Positions 7,509-16,820 are shown, counted from the first letter of the stretch. The stretch is 36,836 nt of DNA from Syntrophomonadaceae bacterium (GCA_007129055.1 SKWE01000084.1:1-36836), one strand, 5' to 3'. Notes: generated by a model from the letters alone, not told the origin. Made by a program: numbers and translations.

Positions 7509-8890
7509 CTGCTGCGGATAAACCGCGGGAGGCCTGTGGCGTTTGCGGTGGATTTGCAGAAAACCAACCCCTTGCTTTTCTAACCTGTTTTGCCTTATAT
7601 GCCCTGCAGCATCGTGGACAGGAAAGTGCAGGTATTGTGGCCGGACCTGGAGATGGAAGGAAACTATGGGTGAAAAGGGATATGGGCTTGGTTTCTGATG
7701 TCTTTCCAGACACTGCTGACCTAAAAGGCATAGTCTGTAAATTAGCAGTCGGACATGTACGCTACTCTTACGGTTCTGACGGCCGGGATCCTGAGAATAC
7801 TCAACCATTGAAACTCCGTTACCGCCATGGAGAACTTGCTATTGCCCACAACGGACATTTATTAAATGCTCTTGAATTGCGTGAAGAGCTCGAAAAGCAA
7901 GGAGCTATATTCCAAACTGATACAGATAGTGAGCTTTTAGCTCACATGGTGGCAAGGCAGGGTAGCGAATCTCTGGAGGAAGCCCTTGCGCAGGTAGCGC
8001 CCCGTTTAAAAGGCGCTTTTGCCTTTGTCGTCACCGACGGCAGAAAAATTGTTGGATTGCGAGATGGTTACGGTTTCAGGCCCCTGTCTGTTGCGAGCCT
8101 GGAAGGAGGAGGCTATTATCTTGCTTCCGAAACTTGTGCTTTTGATACCATAGGCGCATCTTTTATACGCGATTTGGAGCCGGGCGAAATGATTGTGCTT
8201 GATGAAAATGGGATGCACAGCAGACAGATTGTTGAAAGCAAATCTGAAAACCTCTGCATATTTGAATACATATACCTGGCCCGACCGGACAGTAACATGA
8301 AGGGCGTAAATGTTCACCTGGCCAGGCGCGAAATGGGGCGTCGTTTAGCACGGGAACACCCGGTCGATGCTGATATAGTTTCCGGGGTTCCAGACTCAAG
8401 TATAGCAGCAGCATCAGGCTTCGCAGAACAGGCAGGTTTGCCATACGAAATGGCTTTGGTTAAAAATCGTTATATTGGCAGGACATTTATTAAACCAACC
8501 CAGAAAATGCGGGAAGAAGGGGTTGATTTGAAGTTAAATGCTGTAAACAAGATTGTTGATGGGAAGCGTGTAGTCCTTGTAGACGATTCCATAGTTCGCG
8601 GGACAACCAGTTTAAAGTTGATCAGAATAATGAGGCGTGCCGGTGCAACAGAAGTGCACCTTAGGATAAGTTCTCCACCTGTAATCGGTTCATGCTATTA
8701 TGGCATAGATACACCTGACAGGGACGATCTTATTGCCTATAGCCGATCTGTTGATGAAATTGCCAGGCTTACCGGTGCCGACTCAATTGGATACCTGAGC
8801 ATGGGAGAAGTTGTTGCTGCTCTTGGCCTACCATCTGGGCAATTATGCAGGGCCTGTTTTAGCGGCGATTATCCCATAATACACGATTGA
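7493..8890 (+). CDS. purF: Amidophosphoribosyltransferase PurF (Fe-S, propeptide type)
   Basis: First committed enzyme of purine synthesis: PRPP plus glutamine gives phosphoribosylamine, glutamate and pyrophosphate (465 residues). The Ntn-type nucleophile is Cys15 in EACGVCGG, so a 14-residue propeptide would be removed, as in Bacillus. Cys255, Cys401, Cys452 and Cys455 have exactly the spacing of the Bacillus 4Fe-4S ligands, so an oxygen-sensitive cluster is expected. The PRPP loop VVLVDDSIVRGTT is at 360-372. GGGGAGG lies about 7 nt before the ATG inside purL. The enzyme uses PRPP, the likely riboswitch ligand, and releases pyrophosphate, the substrate of the next gene. Confidence 0.97.
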   Translation: MYYGVAAADKPREACGVCGGFAENQPLAFLTCFALYALQHRGQESAGIVAGPGDGRKLWVKRDMGLVSDVFPDTADLKGIVCKLAVGHVRYSYGSDGRDPENTQPLKLRYRHGELAIAHNGHLLNALELREELEKQGAIFQTDTDSELLAHMVARQGSESLEEALAQVAPRLKGAFAFVVTDGRKIVGLRDGYGFRPLSVASLEGGGYYLASETCAFDTIGASFIRDLEPGEMIVLDENGMHSRQIVESKSENLCIFEYIYLARPDSNMKGVNVHLARREMGRRLAREHPVDADIVSGVPDSSIAAASGFAEQAGLPYEMALVKNRYIGRTFIKPTQKMREEGVDLKLNAVNKIVDGKRVVLVDDSIVRGTTSLKLIRIMRRAGATEVHLRISSPPVIGSCYYGIDTPDRDDLIAYSRSVDEIARLTGADSIGYLSMGEVVAALGLPSGQLCRACFSGDYPIIHD

Positions 8891-8918
8891 TGCAGGATTT
8901 AAATGATTCGAAAGAGAA

Positions 8919-8946
8919 TTGTTTGAATGTGGTTTTACAGTATATT
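8919..8946 (+). promoter_or_regulatory. Possible sigma-A promoter for hppA
   Basis: TTGTTT (8919-8924) and TATATT (8941-8946) are separated by 16 bp in the 122-bp gap before hppA. The match to TTGACA/TATAAT is moderate. The gap is otherwise AT-rich with no gene, and no terminator is seen after purF, so hppA could also be read from the purine promoter. Confidence 0.4.
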
Positions 8947-9012
8947 ATGTTTTATTGCTTACTTATTAAATACTATTTAAGTCAGACAAAAGCTATTGGG
9001 AGGTAGAAAGAA

Positions 9013-10995
9013 ATGGATATGTTGATTTATGTTGCACCGGCCTGTGCCCTGGTTGCCCTTGTTTTTGCTCTTATTTTATGGATTAGGATGGGCAAGGTCG
9101 AAGCAGGAAGTGAGCGGATGCAGGAAATTGCTTCCGCAATTCATGAAGGGGCAATGGCCTTCATGAAACGAGAATATACTTATCTCGCTATCTTTGTTGT
9201 GGTGCTGGCTGTTGTTCTGGCAGCAATCATTAATCCGCTGACATCAGTCAGTTTCGTAGTTGGAGCTTTATTTTCGGCAACTGCTGGATATGTGGGAATG
9301 ACAGTTGCAACGAAAGCAAATGTACGCACTGCACATGCTGCCCGGTCAGGTATTAATCCTGCCCTGACTATAGCATTTTCCAGTGGAACTATAATGGGAA
9401 TGATGGTGGCCGGGCTCGGTCTTTTTGGACTGGGCATGCTTTTTATAATAATCCGTGATCCATCTGTGATCAATGGTTATGCCCTCGGTGCCAGCTCGAT
9501 TGCTCTTTTTGCCCGTGTAGGCGGTGGAATTTATACAAAAGCCGCTGATGTGGGGGCTGACCTGGTGGGCAAGGTTGAGGCTGGTATCCCTGAAGATGAT
9601 CCACGTAATGCCGGTGTTATTGCTGATAACGTGGGTGATAACGTGGGTGATGTTGCAGGCATGGGAGCGGATCTTTTTGAATCTTATGTTGGGTCAATGA
9701 TTGCAACAATGACTCTGGGAGTTGTTATTACACAAAGCATTGGTGGAGCCTTACTGCCCCTGTTAGTTGCATCAATTGGAATACTGGCATCGGTTTTTGC
9801 CTTTTTCTTTGTCAGGGCAAAAGATGGAGTTCGCTTAGGCGCAGTTTTAGAGCGCGGTATTTGGGTAAGCGCCATTGTAGTTTTAGCAGGTTCCTTTTTC
9901 CTGGTTCGTTCTTTTATCAGCCAGGGAGTATTTGAAAACTACGGTCCATTCTTTGCGGTAATTGCCGGTTTACTGGCAGGTGTAATTATTGGGCGGGTTA
10001 CCGAGTATTATACTTCAGATCATTTTAAACCGGTCCAGGATATTGCCAGGGCTTCGCTTACAGGACCGGCAACAAACATTATCAGCGGTTTGGCAGTTGG
10101 AATGAAAAGTACAGTGTTCCCAATTATTGCCATAGTTGCTGCAATTCTTGTGTCATACCAGGTAGCAGGTATTTACGGGATTGCCATATCAGCTGTCGGC
10201 ATGCTTTCAACTGTCGGCATGACAGTTGCTGTTGATGCATATGGACCTGTTGCTGATAACGCCGGTGGAATTGCTGAAATGGCAGAACTTGAACCTGAGG
10301 TGCGTGAGATTACCGACCAGCTTGATTCTTTAGGGAATACCACTGCTGCAATCGGGAAGGGCTTTGCAATTGGTTCAGCAGCCCTTACTGCCCTGGCCCT
10401 TTTTACCGCTTATGCACAGGTTGCCGGATTAAGTGTAATTGATATAACAAGTCCCCGGGTTATTGCCGGTCTTCTAATCGGCGGGATGCTAACCTACTTC
10501 TTTACATCCAGGACAATGGAAGCTGTAGGCAACGCAGCCTTTTCACTGATTGAAGAGATACGCCGCCAGTTTAAGGAAATTGAAGGTTTGATGGAGGGCA
10601 AGGCAAAACCTGAATACGCGCGTTGCGTTGATATAAGTACCAGGGCAGCCCTGAAGGAAATGGTTGTCCCCGGTTTAATGGCTGTAATAGTTCCACTTGC
10701 GGTAGGTTTAATACCGTTTCTTGGCAAAGAGGCGCTTGGAGGTTTATTGGCCGGGGCCCTGGTAACCGGTGTATTGCAGGCTATAAACATGGCGAATGCC
10801 GGCGGCGCCTGGGATAATGCCAAGAAGTATATAGAAGCAGGGCACCATGGTGGAAAGGGAAGCGAACCACACAAAGCTGCCGTAGTTGGAGATACTGTTG
10901 GCGATCCATTCAAAGATACAGCAGGCCCTTCGCTGAATATATTAATTAAGCTGATGAGTATAGTAGCTTTGGTATTTGCACCACTATTCTTCTAA
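9013..10995 (+). CDS. hppA: Ion-pumping membrane pyrophosphatase, K+-dependent type
   Basis: Integral membrane pyrophosphatase of 660 residues that couples pyrophosphate hydrolysis to export of H+ or Na+. The signature DVGADLVGK is at 179-187, followed by the acidic DNVGDNVGD pyrophosphate/Mg site, and the C-terminal VGDTVGDPFKDTAGPSLN motif is present. In GNTTAAIGKG (441 onward) the diagnostic position is Ala445; K+-independent enzymes have lysine there, so this one should need K+. Whether it pumps H+ or Na+ is not decided here. GGGAGG precedes the ATG. It sits between purF, whose reaction makes pyrophosphate, and purM, with its own possible promoter and a strong terminator. That suits an energy-limited anaerobe recovering energy from biosynthetic pyrophosphate. 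Confidence 0.96.
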   Translation: MDMLIYVAPACALVALVFALILWIRMGKVEAGSERMQEIASAIHEGAMAFMKREYTYLAIFVVVLAVVLAAIINPLTSVSFVVGALFSATAGYVGMTVATKANVRTAHAARSGINPALTIAFSSGTIMGMMVAGLGLFGLGMLFIIIRDPSVINGYALGASSIALFARVGGGIYTKAADVGADLVGKVEAGIPEDDPRNAGVIADNVGDNVGDVAGMGADLFESYVGSMIATMTLGVVITQSIGGALLPLLVASIGILASVFAFFFVRAKDGVRLGAVLERGIWVSAIVVLAGSFFLVRSFISQGVFENYGPFFAVIAGLLAGVIIGRVTEYYTSDHFKPVQDIARASLTGPATNIISGLAVGMKSTVFPIIAIVAAILVSYQVAGIYGIAISAVGMLSTVGMTVAVDAYGPVADNAGGIAEMAELEPEVREITDQLDSLGNTTAAIGKGFAIGSAALTALALFTAYAQVAGLSVIDITSPRVIAGLLIGGMLTYFFTSRTMEAVGNAAFSLIEEIRRQFKEIEGLMEGKAKPEYARCVDISTRAALKEMVVPGLMAVIVPLAVGLIPFLGKEALGGLLAGALVTGVLQAINMANAGGAWDNAKKYIEAGHHGGKGSEPHKAAVVGDTVGDPFKDTAGPSLNILIKLMSIVALVFAPLFF

Positions 10996-11003
10996 ATCAT
11001 GGA

Positions 11004-11035
11004 GAAGCCCGGCTTAGGCCGGGTTTCTTTTTTTT
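11004..11035 (+). terminator. Strong Rho-independent terminator after hppA
   Basis: A 10-bp stem (11004-11013 with 11018-11027; GAAGCCCGGC/GCCGGGTTTC, one G-U) with a TTAG loop is followed by eight T's (11028-11035). It ends 15 nt before the purM ATG, leaving no room for a new promoter before purM. Confidence 0.9.
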
Positions 11036-11050
11036 AAAGGGGATTTCAGG

Positions 11051-12085
11051 ATGGCAGATGGAATGGACTATAAAAAAGCCGGTGTTGATATTGAAGCAGG
11101 TGAAGCTGCTGTTGAGCGGATCAAGGTTTTGGCCCGGTCAACATTCAGGCCAGAAGTTTTGCAGGAACTGGGCGGATTTGGGGGTTTATTCGCCCCTCAG
11201 CTTGAAGGCATAGCTGAACCGGTTTTAGTTGCCGGGGCGGATGGTGTTGGTACCAAACTGAAGATTGCCTTCGCTTCAGAGAGGCATGGCACTGTTGGTA
11301 TAGACTGTGTGGCTATGTGCGTGAATGACATTTTGGTTCAGGGTGCAGAACCTCTCTTTTTCCTGGACTATCTGGCTGTCGGCAAACTGATTCCCACCCA
11401 GGTGGAAGAAATTATTAGTGGCGTAGCTGAAGGGTGCCGCCAGGCAGGATGCGCACTGCTGGGGGGGGAAACTGCCGAAATGCCCGGTTTTTATACCCGT
11501 AATGAATATGATCTGGCTGGTTTTGCAGTAGGTATGGTTGACAAATCTGCTGTTATTGATGGATCAGGCATCATGGAAGGGGACGCCGTAATTGGTATAG
11601 CATCGACAGGCTTACACAGCAATGGTTACTCGCTGGCCCGCAAAGTATTGCTCGAAGACGCTGCCCTGGTGTTAACGGATAATCAGTCTGCCCTGGGAAT
11701 AACTCTTGCGGAGGAGTTATTAAAACCGACACGAATTTACGTAAAACCGGTATTGCAATTATTAAATAAGCATAATATCAAGGGTATGGCAAATATAACG
11801 GGCGGCGGCTTGCCAGGCAATCTACCCCGTGTATTGCCTGATGGACTGCAAGTCGAAGTCTTAGATGGATCATGGCCGGTCCATGCCATATTTGATTTAA
11901 TCAAAGAGCTTGGTTCGATTCACAGGGAAGAAATGTTCCGTGCTTTCAATATGGGGATTGGGTTTTCGCTCTATGTTGCTGAAGAAGTCGTAGAAAATGT
12001 TATTAAGGATTTAACAGAAGAAGGTATTGATGCTTACAAAATTGGTATGGTAACAAAGGGTCACTCCGGCTGTATATTTAAGTAA
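11051..12085 (+). CDS. purM: Phosphoribosylformylglycinamidine cyclo-ligase PurM
   Basis: AIR synthetase of 344 residues (normal length). It closes FGAM to aminoimidazole ribonucleotide with ATP and belongs to the same ATPase superfamily as PurL. GADGVGTKLKIAF carries the nucleotide loop, GGETAEMPGFY and GGGLPGNLPRVLP are further hallmarks. AAAGGGG at 11036-11042 gives an 8-nt spacer to ATG 11051; a second ATG at 11063 is possible but less well placed. The gene starts only 15 nt after a strong terminator, so its transcription must come from terminator read-through or from a promoter inside hppA. Confidence 0.95.
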   Translation: MADGMDYKKAGVDIEAGEAAVERIKVLARSTFRPEVLQELGGFGGLFAPQLEGIAEPVLVAGADGVGTKLKIAFASERHGTVGIDCVAMCVNDILVQGAEPLFFLDYLAVGKLIPTQVEEIISGVAEGCRQAGCALLGGETAEMPGFYTRNEYDLAGFAVGMVDKSAVIDGSGIMEGDAVIGIASTGLHSNGYSLARKVLLEDAALVLTDNQSALGITLAEELLKPTRIYVKPVLQLLNKHNIKGMANITGGGLPGNLPRVLPDGLQVEVLDGSWPVHAIFDLIKELGSIHREEMFRAFNMGIGFSLYVAEEVVENVIKDLTEEGIDAYKIGMVTKGHSGCIFK

Positions 12086-12179
12086 GCATGCTAGTAGCTC
12101 TAACCCAAGTTTTTGCTTAAAGGAATTGCAAATAAAAAAGTCGAAATATAAAAGAGAAAACCTGCCTGGAGGAATCTAT

Positions 12180-12785
12180 ATGAAACGTGTTGCCGTCCTG
12201 GCTTCAGGTTTTGGCAGCAACCTGGAAGCTATATTGGAGGCCCAGTCAAGAGCTGAAATACAGGGTAAAGTAGTTTTGGTAATCAGTGATCGGAGAGATG
12301 CAAAGGCCCTTGAAAGAGCTGAAAAACGAGGAATTAAAAATTTATTTATTGACCCTCGGAATTATGACGATCGGGAGAATTACGATCTTGCCCTGGCTGA
12401 AATTTTAAAGAGTGAAGAAGTAGATCTCGTTGTGTTAGCAGGTTTTATGAGGTTGCTCACCCCTTATTTTATAAAATCATTTCCATTGAAAATAATAAAC
12501 ATCCACCCCTCGCTTCTGCCGTCTTTTCCTGGAACTGACGGAATAGAACAAGCTTACGCTCACGGTGTGAAAGTGTCCGGATGCACGGTTCATTTTGTAG
12601 ATGAAGGGCTGGATAGCGGCCCAATTATATTGCAGGAATCAGTCCCCCTCATCCAGGAAGAGTCAATAGAAACCCTTAAACAGAGAATCCAGGCATTGGA
12701 GCACCGTCTATATCCTATTGCAATAGATCTATTTTGTCGTGAAAAGCTTCAGGTTAACGGAAGAAGGTGCTATATTGTCGAGTGA
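12180..12785 (+). CDS. purN: Phosphoribosylglycinamide formyltransferase PurN
   Basis: Folate-dependent GAR transformylase of 201 residues, transferring a formyl group from 10-formyl-THF to GAR. The catalytic residues Asn107, His109 and Asp145 are all visible in INIHPSLLPSFPG and FVDEGLDSGPI, one position off the E. coli numbering. ATG 12180 is chosen because TGGAGGAA precedes it; the frame is open to a TTG at 12126, but that stretch is lysine-rich and not family-like. The 94-bp gap after purM shows no clear signal. The end overlaps purH by 11 nt. Confidence 0.95.
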   Translation: MKRVAVLASGFGSNLEAILEAQSRAEIQGKVVLVISDRRDAKALERAEKRGIKNLFIDPRNYDDRENYDLALAEILKSEEVDLVVLAGFMRLLTPYFIKSFPLKIINIHPSLLPSFPGTDGIEQAYAHGVKVSGCTVHFVDEGLDSGPIILQESVPLIQEESIETLKQRIQALEHRLYPIAIDLFCREKLQVNGRRCYIVE

Positions 12786-14325
12786 AAAACGTAGAGCTTT
12801 AATCAGTGTTTCAGACAAAACTGGAATTATAGATCTGGCTCGTGAGCTAACAGAGCTTGGTTATGAGATAGTTTCTACAGGGGGCACTGCCCGTACACTT
12901 CGGGATGCAAGTATTTCTGTAACCGAGGCAGCAGATGTAACGGGTTTCCCCGAGATACTGGGAGGCAGGGTTAAAACACTGCATCCATTAATTCATGGCG
13001 CTATACTGGCCAGGTTAGACCTGCCGGAACAGCAGAATGAACTTGAAGAGCACGGTATTATTCCTTTTGAAATTGTTGTCGTTAATCTATATCCTTTTGA
13101 AGAAACAGTAGCACGGGATGGAGTGCGCCTGGAAGAAGCGATCGAGAATATTGATATCGGGGGGCCGGCAATGCTGCGCGCTGCAGCTAAAAATCATAAT
13201 CACGTGGCCGTTATGGTAAACCCAGCGCGTTATAACAGCCTTTTAGATGAGATAAAAGCTGAGGGTTCTGTAGGAAAGAGCACACGCTGTAAGCTCGCAG
13301 CAGAAGCATTTGCGCATACAGCAGCATATGATGCTGCTATAACAAAATATTTAAACACATTATACGAATACCAGGCAGAAAAATATCCGGAATATCTTCC
13401 AATGGCATTCAAAAAAATTCAAGACTTGCGCTATGGTGAAAACCCGCAGCAGTTGGCGGCATTTTATGCAGACAGTGGTCCATTGACGGGACTGGCAGCA
13501 GCAAGGCAGCTGCAGGGTAAAGAACTTTCATTTAATAACATAAATGATTTAAATGCCGCTTTGGAACTAGTACTCGAGTTTGACGATCCCACGGTAGTGG
13601 CGGTAAAGCATGCCAACCCATGTGGAGTAGGCTCAGGCCCTACCATATTTGAAGCATACAACCTTGCTTACGATGCGGATCCTGTTTCAATATTCGGTGG
13701 TGTATTAGCTCTAAACAGGCCCGTCGGAGCGGCAACGGCAAGGGTAATGGTTGAGATATTTTTAGAGGTAATAGCTGCTCCGGGATTCACAGCTGAAGCA
13801 TTGGAAATATTAAAAGAAAAAAGCGATATTCGTTTACTTGATATTCAATTGCCAGAACGTAGGCGAAATGACTTTGATTTGAAAAAAGTAATTGGCGGCA
13901 TGCTAACCCAAACCTTAGATCGCGAAAAAGTAGATGTAAGGCAGGGAACTGTAGTTACAGAAAAAAAACCAGGTGATGAAGAATGGAAAGCTTTAGATTT
14001 TGCTCAAAAAGTAGTTAAACATGTTCGTTCAAACGCAATAGTGGTAGCCGGCAGCAACCAGACTTTCGGGGTAGGAGCAGGGCAGATGAACAGGATCGGG
14101 GCAGCAAAAATTGCCCTTGCACAGGCAGGTGAAAAAGCCAGGGGAGCAGTGCTTGGTTCCGATGCTTTTTTCCCATTTCCAGATACTGTAGATGAAGCAG
14201 CCAAAGCAGGGATCAAAGCAATTGTACAACCCGGTGGTTCATTAAGAGATGAAGAATCTATCAGGCTTTGTAACCAACTTGGACTGGTCATGGTCTTCAC
14301 CGGGAGAAGGTATTTTAAACATTAG
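12775..14325 (+). CDS. purH: Bifunctional AICAR transformylase/IMP cyclohydrolase PurH (TTG start)
   Basis: Catalyses the last two steps to IMP (516 residues as started here). The N-terminal IMP cyclohydrolase (MGS-like) domain begins RRALISVSDKTGI and contains STGGTARTL and GGRVKTLHP. The C-terminal AICAR transformylase domain has LRYGENPQQ and the catalytic Lys278-His279 pair in VKHANPCG. TTG 12775 follows AAGGTG by 5 nt and gives a normal PurH N-terminus. GTG 12739 would add 12 residues lying within purN and has no ribosome site. It overlaps purN by 11 nt. Confidence 0.94.
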   Translation: MSSEKRRALISVSDKTGIIDLARELTELGYEIVSTGGTARTLRDASISVTEAADVTGFPEILGGRVKTLHPLIHGAILARLDLPEQQNELEEHGIIPFEIVVVNLYPFEETVARDGVRLEEAIENIDIGGPAMLRAAAKNHNHVAVMVNPARYNSLLDEIKAEGSVGKSTRCKLAAEAFAHTAAYDAAITKYLNTLYEYQAEKYPEYLPMAFKKIQDLRYGENPQQLAAFYADSGPLTGLAAARQLQGKELSFNNINDLNAALELVLEFDDPTVVAVKHANPCGVGSGPTIFEAYNLAYDADPVSIFGGVLALNRPVGAATARVMVEIFLEVIAAPGFTAEALEILKEKSDIRLLDIQLPERRRNDFDLKKVIGGMLTQTLDREKVDVRQGTVVTEKKPGDEEWKALDFAQKVVKHVRSNAIVVAGSNQTFGVGAGQMNRIGAAKIALAQAGEKARGAVLGSDAFFPFPDTVDEAAKAGIKAIVQPGGSLRDEESIRLCNQLGLVMVFTGRRYFKH

Positions 14326-14336
14326 GGGGTATACAA

Positions 14337-15623
14337 ATGCGCGTATTAATAGTTGGCAGCGGGGGCCGTGAACACACTCTGGCCTGGAAATTGGCCCAGA
14401 GTCCACTCCTGGAAAAACTGTATTGTGCCCCTGGAAATGCCGGTATAGCAAAGCTGGCAGAATGTATTGATATTCAGGCTGATAATATTGGTGGTTTAAA
14501 AGATTGGGCCCAGAAACAGAAAATAGATTTAACTGTAGTAGGACCGGAAGTGCCCCTGGTAATGGGCCTTGCCGACCAGTTCAGGGCTGTTGGCTTAAAG
14601 GTTTTTGGGCCAGGGGAAAAAGGGGCAATGCTTGAAGGAAGCAAAGTATGGGCGAAACGAAAAATGAAAAAATGGGGCATACCTACAGCAGACTTTACTA
14701 TATTTGATGATTTTGATGATGCAAGAAGGCACCTGGCCCGTTTTTACGGAGGTGCAGTTGTAATTAAGGCCGATGGCCTGGCCGCCGGAAAGGGTGTTAC
14801 CGTAGCCTCCGGACCGGAAGAGGCTGAGCAGGCTTTATACGATATTCTGGTTGAAAGGGTTTTTGGCGATGCGGGCAACCGGGTAGTGATAGAAAACTGC
14901 CTGAGCGGTGAAGAGGTGTCTGTTTTAGCGATCACTGACGGTAAAAAGTTAACTATTTTACCATCCGCTCAGGACCATAAAGCGATATTTGAAGGAGACA
15001 AAGGGCCCAATACTGGTGGTATGGGTGCATATTCACCTGCGCCGATTTACACGGATAAGATGGCCAATAAAACAATAGAAAAGGTTTTTAAACCGCTGCT
15101 TAAAGGATTCCAGGATGATGGTATTAATTTCAGCGGTGTCATATATGCCGGACTGATGGTGTCTGCAGATGATTTTAATGTTCTCGAATTTAATGTGCGG
15201 TTTGGTGATCCCGAAACACAGGCAATTATACCACGGATGCAATCGGATCTTTTACCCTTGTTAGCTGCTTCTGCAGAGGGCGATTTAAAAGATATTGAGC
15301 CGCGCTGGAAGGATGAGCACGCTGTATGTGTGGTTATATCCTCCGGGGGGTATCCGGGAGAATATAAAACGGGCTATCCAATAGAAGGCCTTGCAGATTT
15401 AGAGAAAGAAAAAGATGATAAAGCAGCAGTATTTCATGCTGGTACTGCTTTAAAAGATGGCTGGATAATTACAGCTGGCGGGCGAGTGGTAGGTGTGACT
15501 GCCTGGGACAGTAACTTAAACGGAGCCCTTAAACGCGTATATGGGGTAGCAGAAAAAATCAGGTTTGAAGGTGCTTACTACCGGCGAGACATTGCTCACA
15601 GGGCTCTTAAACATTATAAGTAA
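14337..15623 (+). CDS. purD: Phosphoribosylamine-glycine ligase PurD
   Basis: GAR synthetase, an ATP-grasp ligase of 428 residues joining phosphoribosylamine and glycine; it works right after PurF. The N-terminal MRVLIVGSGGREHTLAWKL loop is typical, VVIKADGLAAGKGVTVA is the ATP-grasp lid, GPNTGGMGAYSP and EFNVRFGDPETQ supply substrate and metal contacts. AGGGGG precedes the ATG, 11 nt after the purH stop. It is the last purine gene, but only 15 nt separate it from the thiolase and no terminator is seen, so transcription may continue into the acyl-CoA cluster. Confidence 0.96.
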   Translation: MRVLIVGSGGREHTLAWKLAQSPLLEKLYCAPGNAGIAKLAECIDIQADNIGGLKDWAQKQKIDLTVVGPEVPLVMGLADQFRAVGLKVFGPGEKGAMLEGSKVWAKRKMKKWGIPTADFTIFDDFDDARRHLARFYGGAVVIKADGLAAGKGVTVASGPEEAEQALYDILVERVFGDAGNRVVIENCLSGEEVSVLAITDGKKLTILPSAQDHKAIFEGDKGPNTGGMGAYSPAPIYTDKMANKTIEKVFKPLLKGFQDDGINFSGVIYAGLMVSADDFNVLEFNVRFGDPETQAIIPRMQSDLLPLLAASAEGDLKDIEPRWKDEHAVCVVISSGGYPGEYKTGYPIEGLADLEKEKDDKAAVFHAGTALKDGWIITAGGRVVGVTAWDSNLNGALKRVYGVAEKIRFEGAYYRRDIAHRALKHYK

Positions 15624-15638
15624 AGAGGTGTAACTATT

Positions 15639-16820
15639 ATGGAGTCTTCTGTAGTTGTCGGTTTTGCACGCACGCCTTTCGGCCGATTTATGGGTGGATT
15701 AAAGGACATCCCGGCAGTTGATCTGGGCGCCGCTGTTGTCAGGGAAGCGTTAAAGCGTTCCGGAGCCTCAACTGATCATGTTGAAAATGTTATACTGGGC
15801 ATGGTTGTGCAGGCAGGAGCAGGCCAGATACCTTCAAGGCAGGCAACTATAAAAGCCGGTCTTTCTCATACGGTTCCATCGGAAACTATCAATAAAGTTT
15901 GCGCCTCTGGCTTAAGGGCGGTTAATATTTGTGACATGATGATTAAGGCTGGTGAAGGAAAGCTGCACATCGCAGGCGGTATGGAAAACATGAGTGCAGT
16001 TCCGTATTTTGTGCCAGGTTTGAGACGCGGAAGCCGCATGGGAGATTCTGAGATGATTGATGGAATGATCCATGATGGGTTATGGTGTCCATTTCACAAT
16101 GTTCACATGGGGGTTCACGGAAGTGAAGTCCCGGCGGAACATGGTATAACCAGGCAGGCTATGGATGAATGGTCGCTGCGCAGCCATCAACTTGCTGTAA
16201 CAGCTAACGGTAAAGGCTTGTTTAAAGATGAAATCACTGCTATTGAAGTGCCAGTTAAGAAAGGCGATCCGGTTATTTTAGATACTGATGAACTTCCGAG
16301 AAGTGATACAAGCCTTGAAAAACTGGCCAAATTACCGCCAGCTTTTAATAAAAATGGGCTGATAACCGCCGGTAATGCGCCTGCAATTAGCGATGGTGCA
16401 GCAGCACTGGTTTTGGTTTCCCGCGAGAGGGCCAGGGAATTAGGTTTAAACCCCCTGGCAGAAATTGTTTCACATGCTACAGCCTCGCTGGAACCACGAT
16501 ATATCGCTACCGTGCCGTATGAAGCTGCCGAAAAAGCTCTTAAAAAAGCTAGCTTAACAATTGAGCAGATAGACATGATTGAGGTTAACGAAGCCTTTGC
16601 TGCAGTCGCACTTACCTGCATGAAGCTCGGTGGATGGGATGAAAAGATTGTTAATGTTAACGGGGGTGCAGTTGCCATTGGGCACCCGATCGGAGCAAGT
16701 GGTGCTAGGATATTGATGACTTTAATCGCAGAACTAAGACGTCGTGGAGGAGGATACGGACTTGCTACTATATGCAGTGGAGCTGCCCAGGGTGAGGCTA
16801 CCATAATTAAGGTTTATTGA
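15639..16820 (+). CDS. thlA: Acetyl-CoA acetyltransferase (thiolase)
   Basis: Thiolase of 393 residues, expected to split acetoacetyl-CoA into two acetyl-CoA or run in reverse. The catalytic set is complete: Cys88 in NKVCASGLRA, His349 in AIGHPIGASG, and Cys379 in TICSGAAQGEA. The NEAFAA motif is also present. The region around GVHGSEVPAEHGITR differs from the common TAENVA form, so a different chain-length preference is possible. AGAGGTG lies before the ATG. It is the first gene of a same-strand run with two acyl-CoA dehydrogenases and a B12-dependent mutase, consistent with the final step of butyryl-CoA oxidation. Enoyl-CoA hydratase and 3-hydroxyacyl-CoA dehydrogenase are not in the window. 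Confidence 0.92.
   Translation: MESSVVVGFARTPFGRFMGGLKDIPAVDLGAAVVREALKRSGASTDHVENVILGMVVQAGAGQIPSRQATIKAGLSHTVPSETINKVCASGLRAVNICDMMIKAGEGKLHIAGGMENMSAVPYFVPGLRRGSRMGDSEMIDGMIHDGLWCPFHNVHMGVHGSEVPAEHGITRQAMDEWSLRSHQLAVTANGKGLFKDEITAIEVPVKKGDPVILDTDELPRSDTSLEKLAKLPPAFNKNGLITAGNAPAISDGAAALVLVSRERARELGLNPLAEIVSHATASLEPRYIATVPYEAAEKALKKASLTIEQIDMIEVNEAFAAVALTCMKLGGWDEKIVNVNGGAVAIGHPIGASGARILMTLIAELRRRGGGYGLATICSGAAQGEATIIKVY

Noticed and set aside
9620..9655. Tandem repeat GATAACGTGGGT in hppA.
   Set aside because: It encodes the conserved DNVGDNVGD pyrophosphate-binding motif, so the repeat reflects protein constraint.
15639..16820. The thiolase CSGAAQG motif as loss of the usual CIGGGQG active site.
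   Set aside because: The catalytic cysteine (Cys379) is kept and C-S-G variants occur in ordinary acetyl-CoA acetyltransferases.
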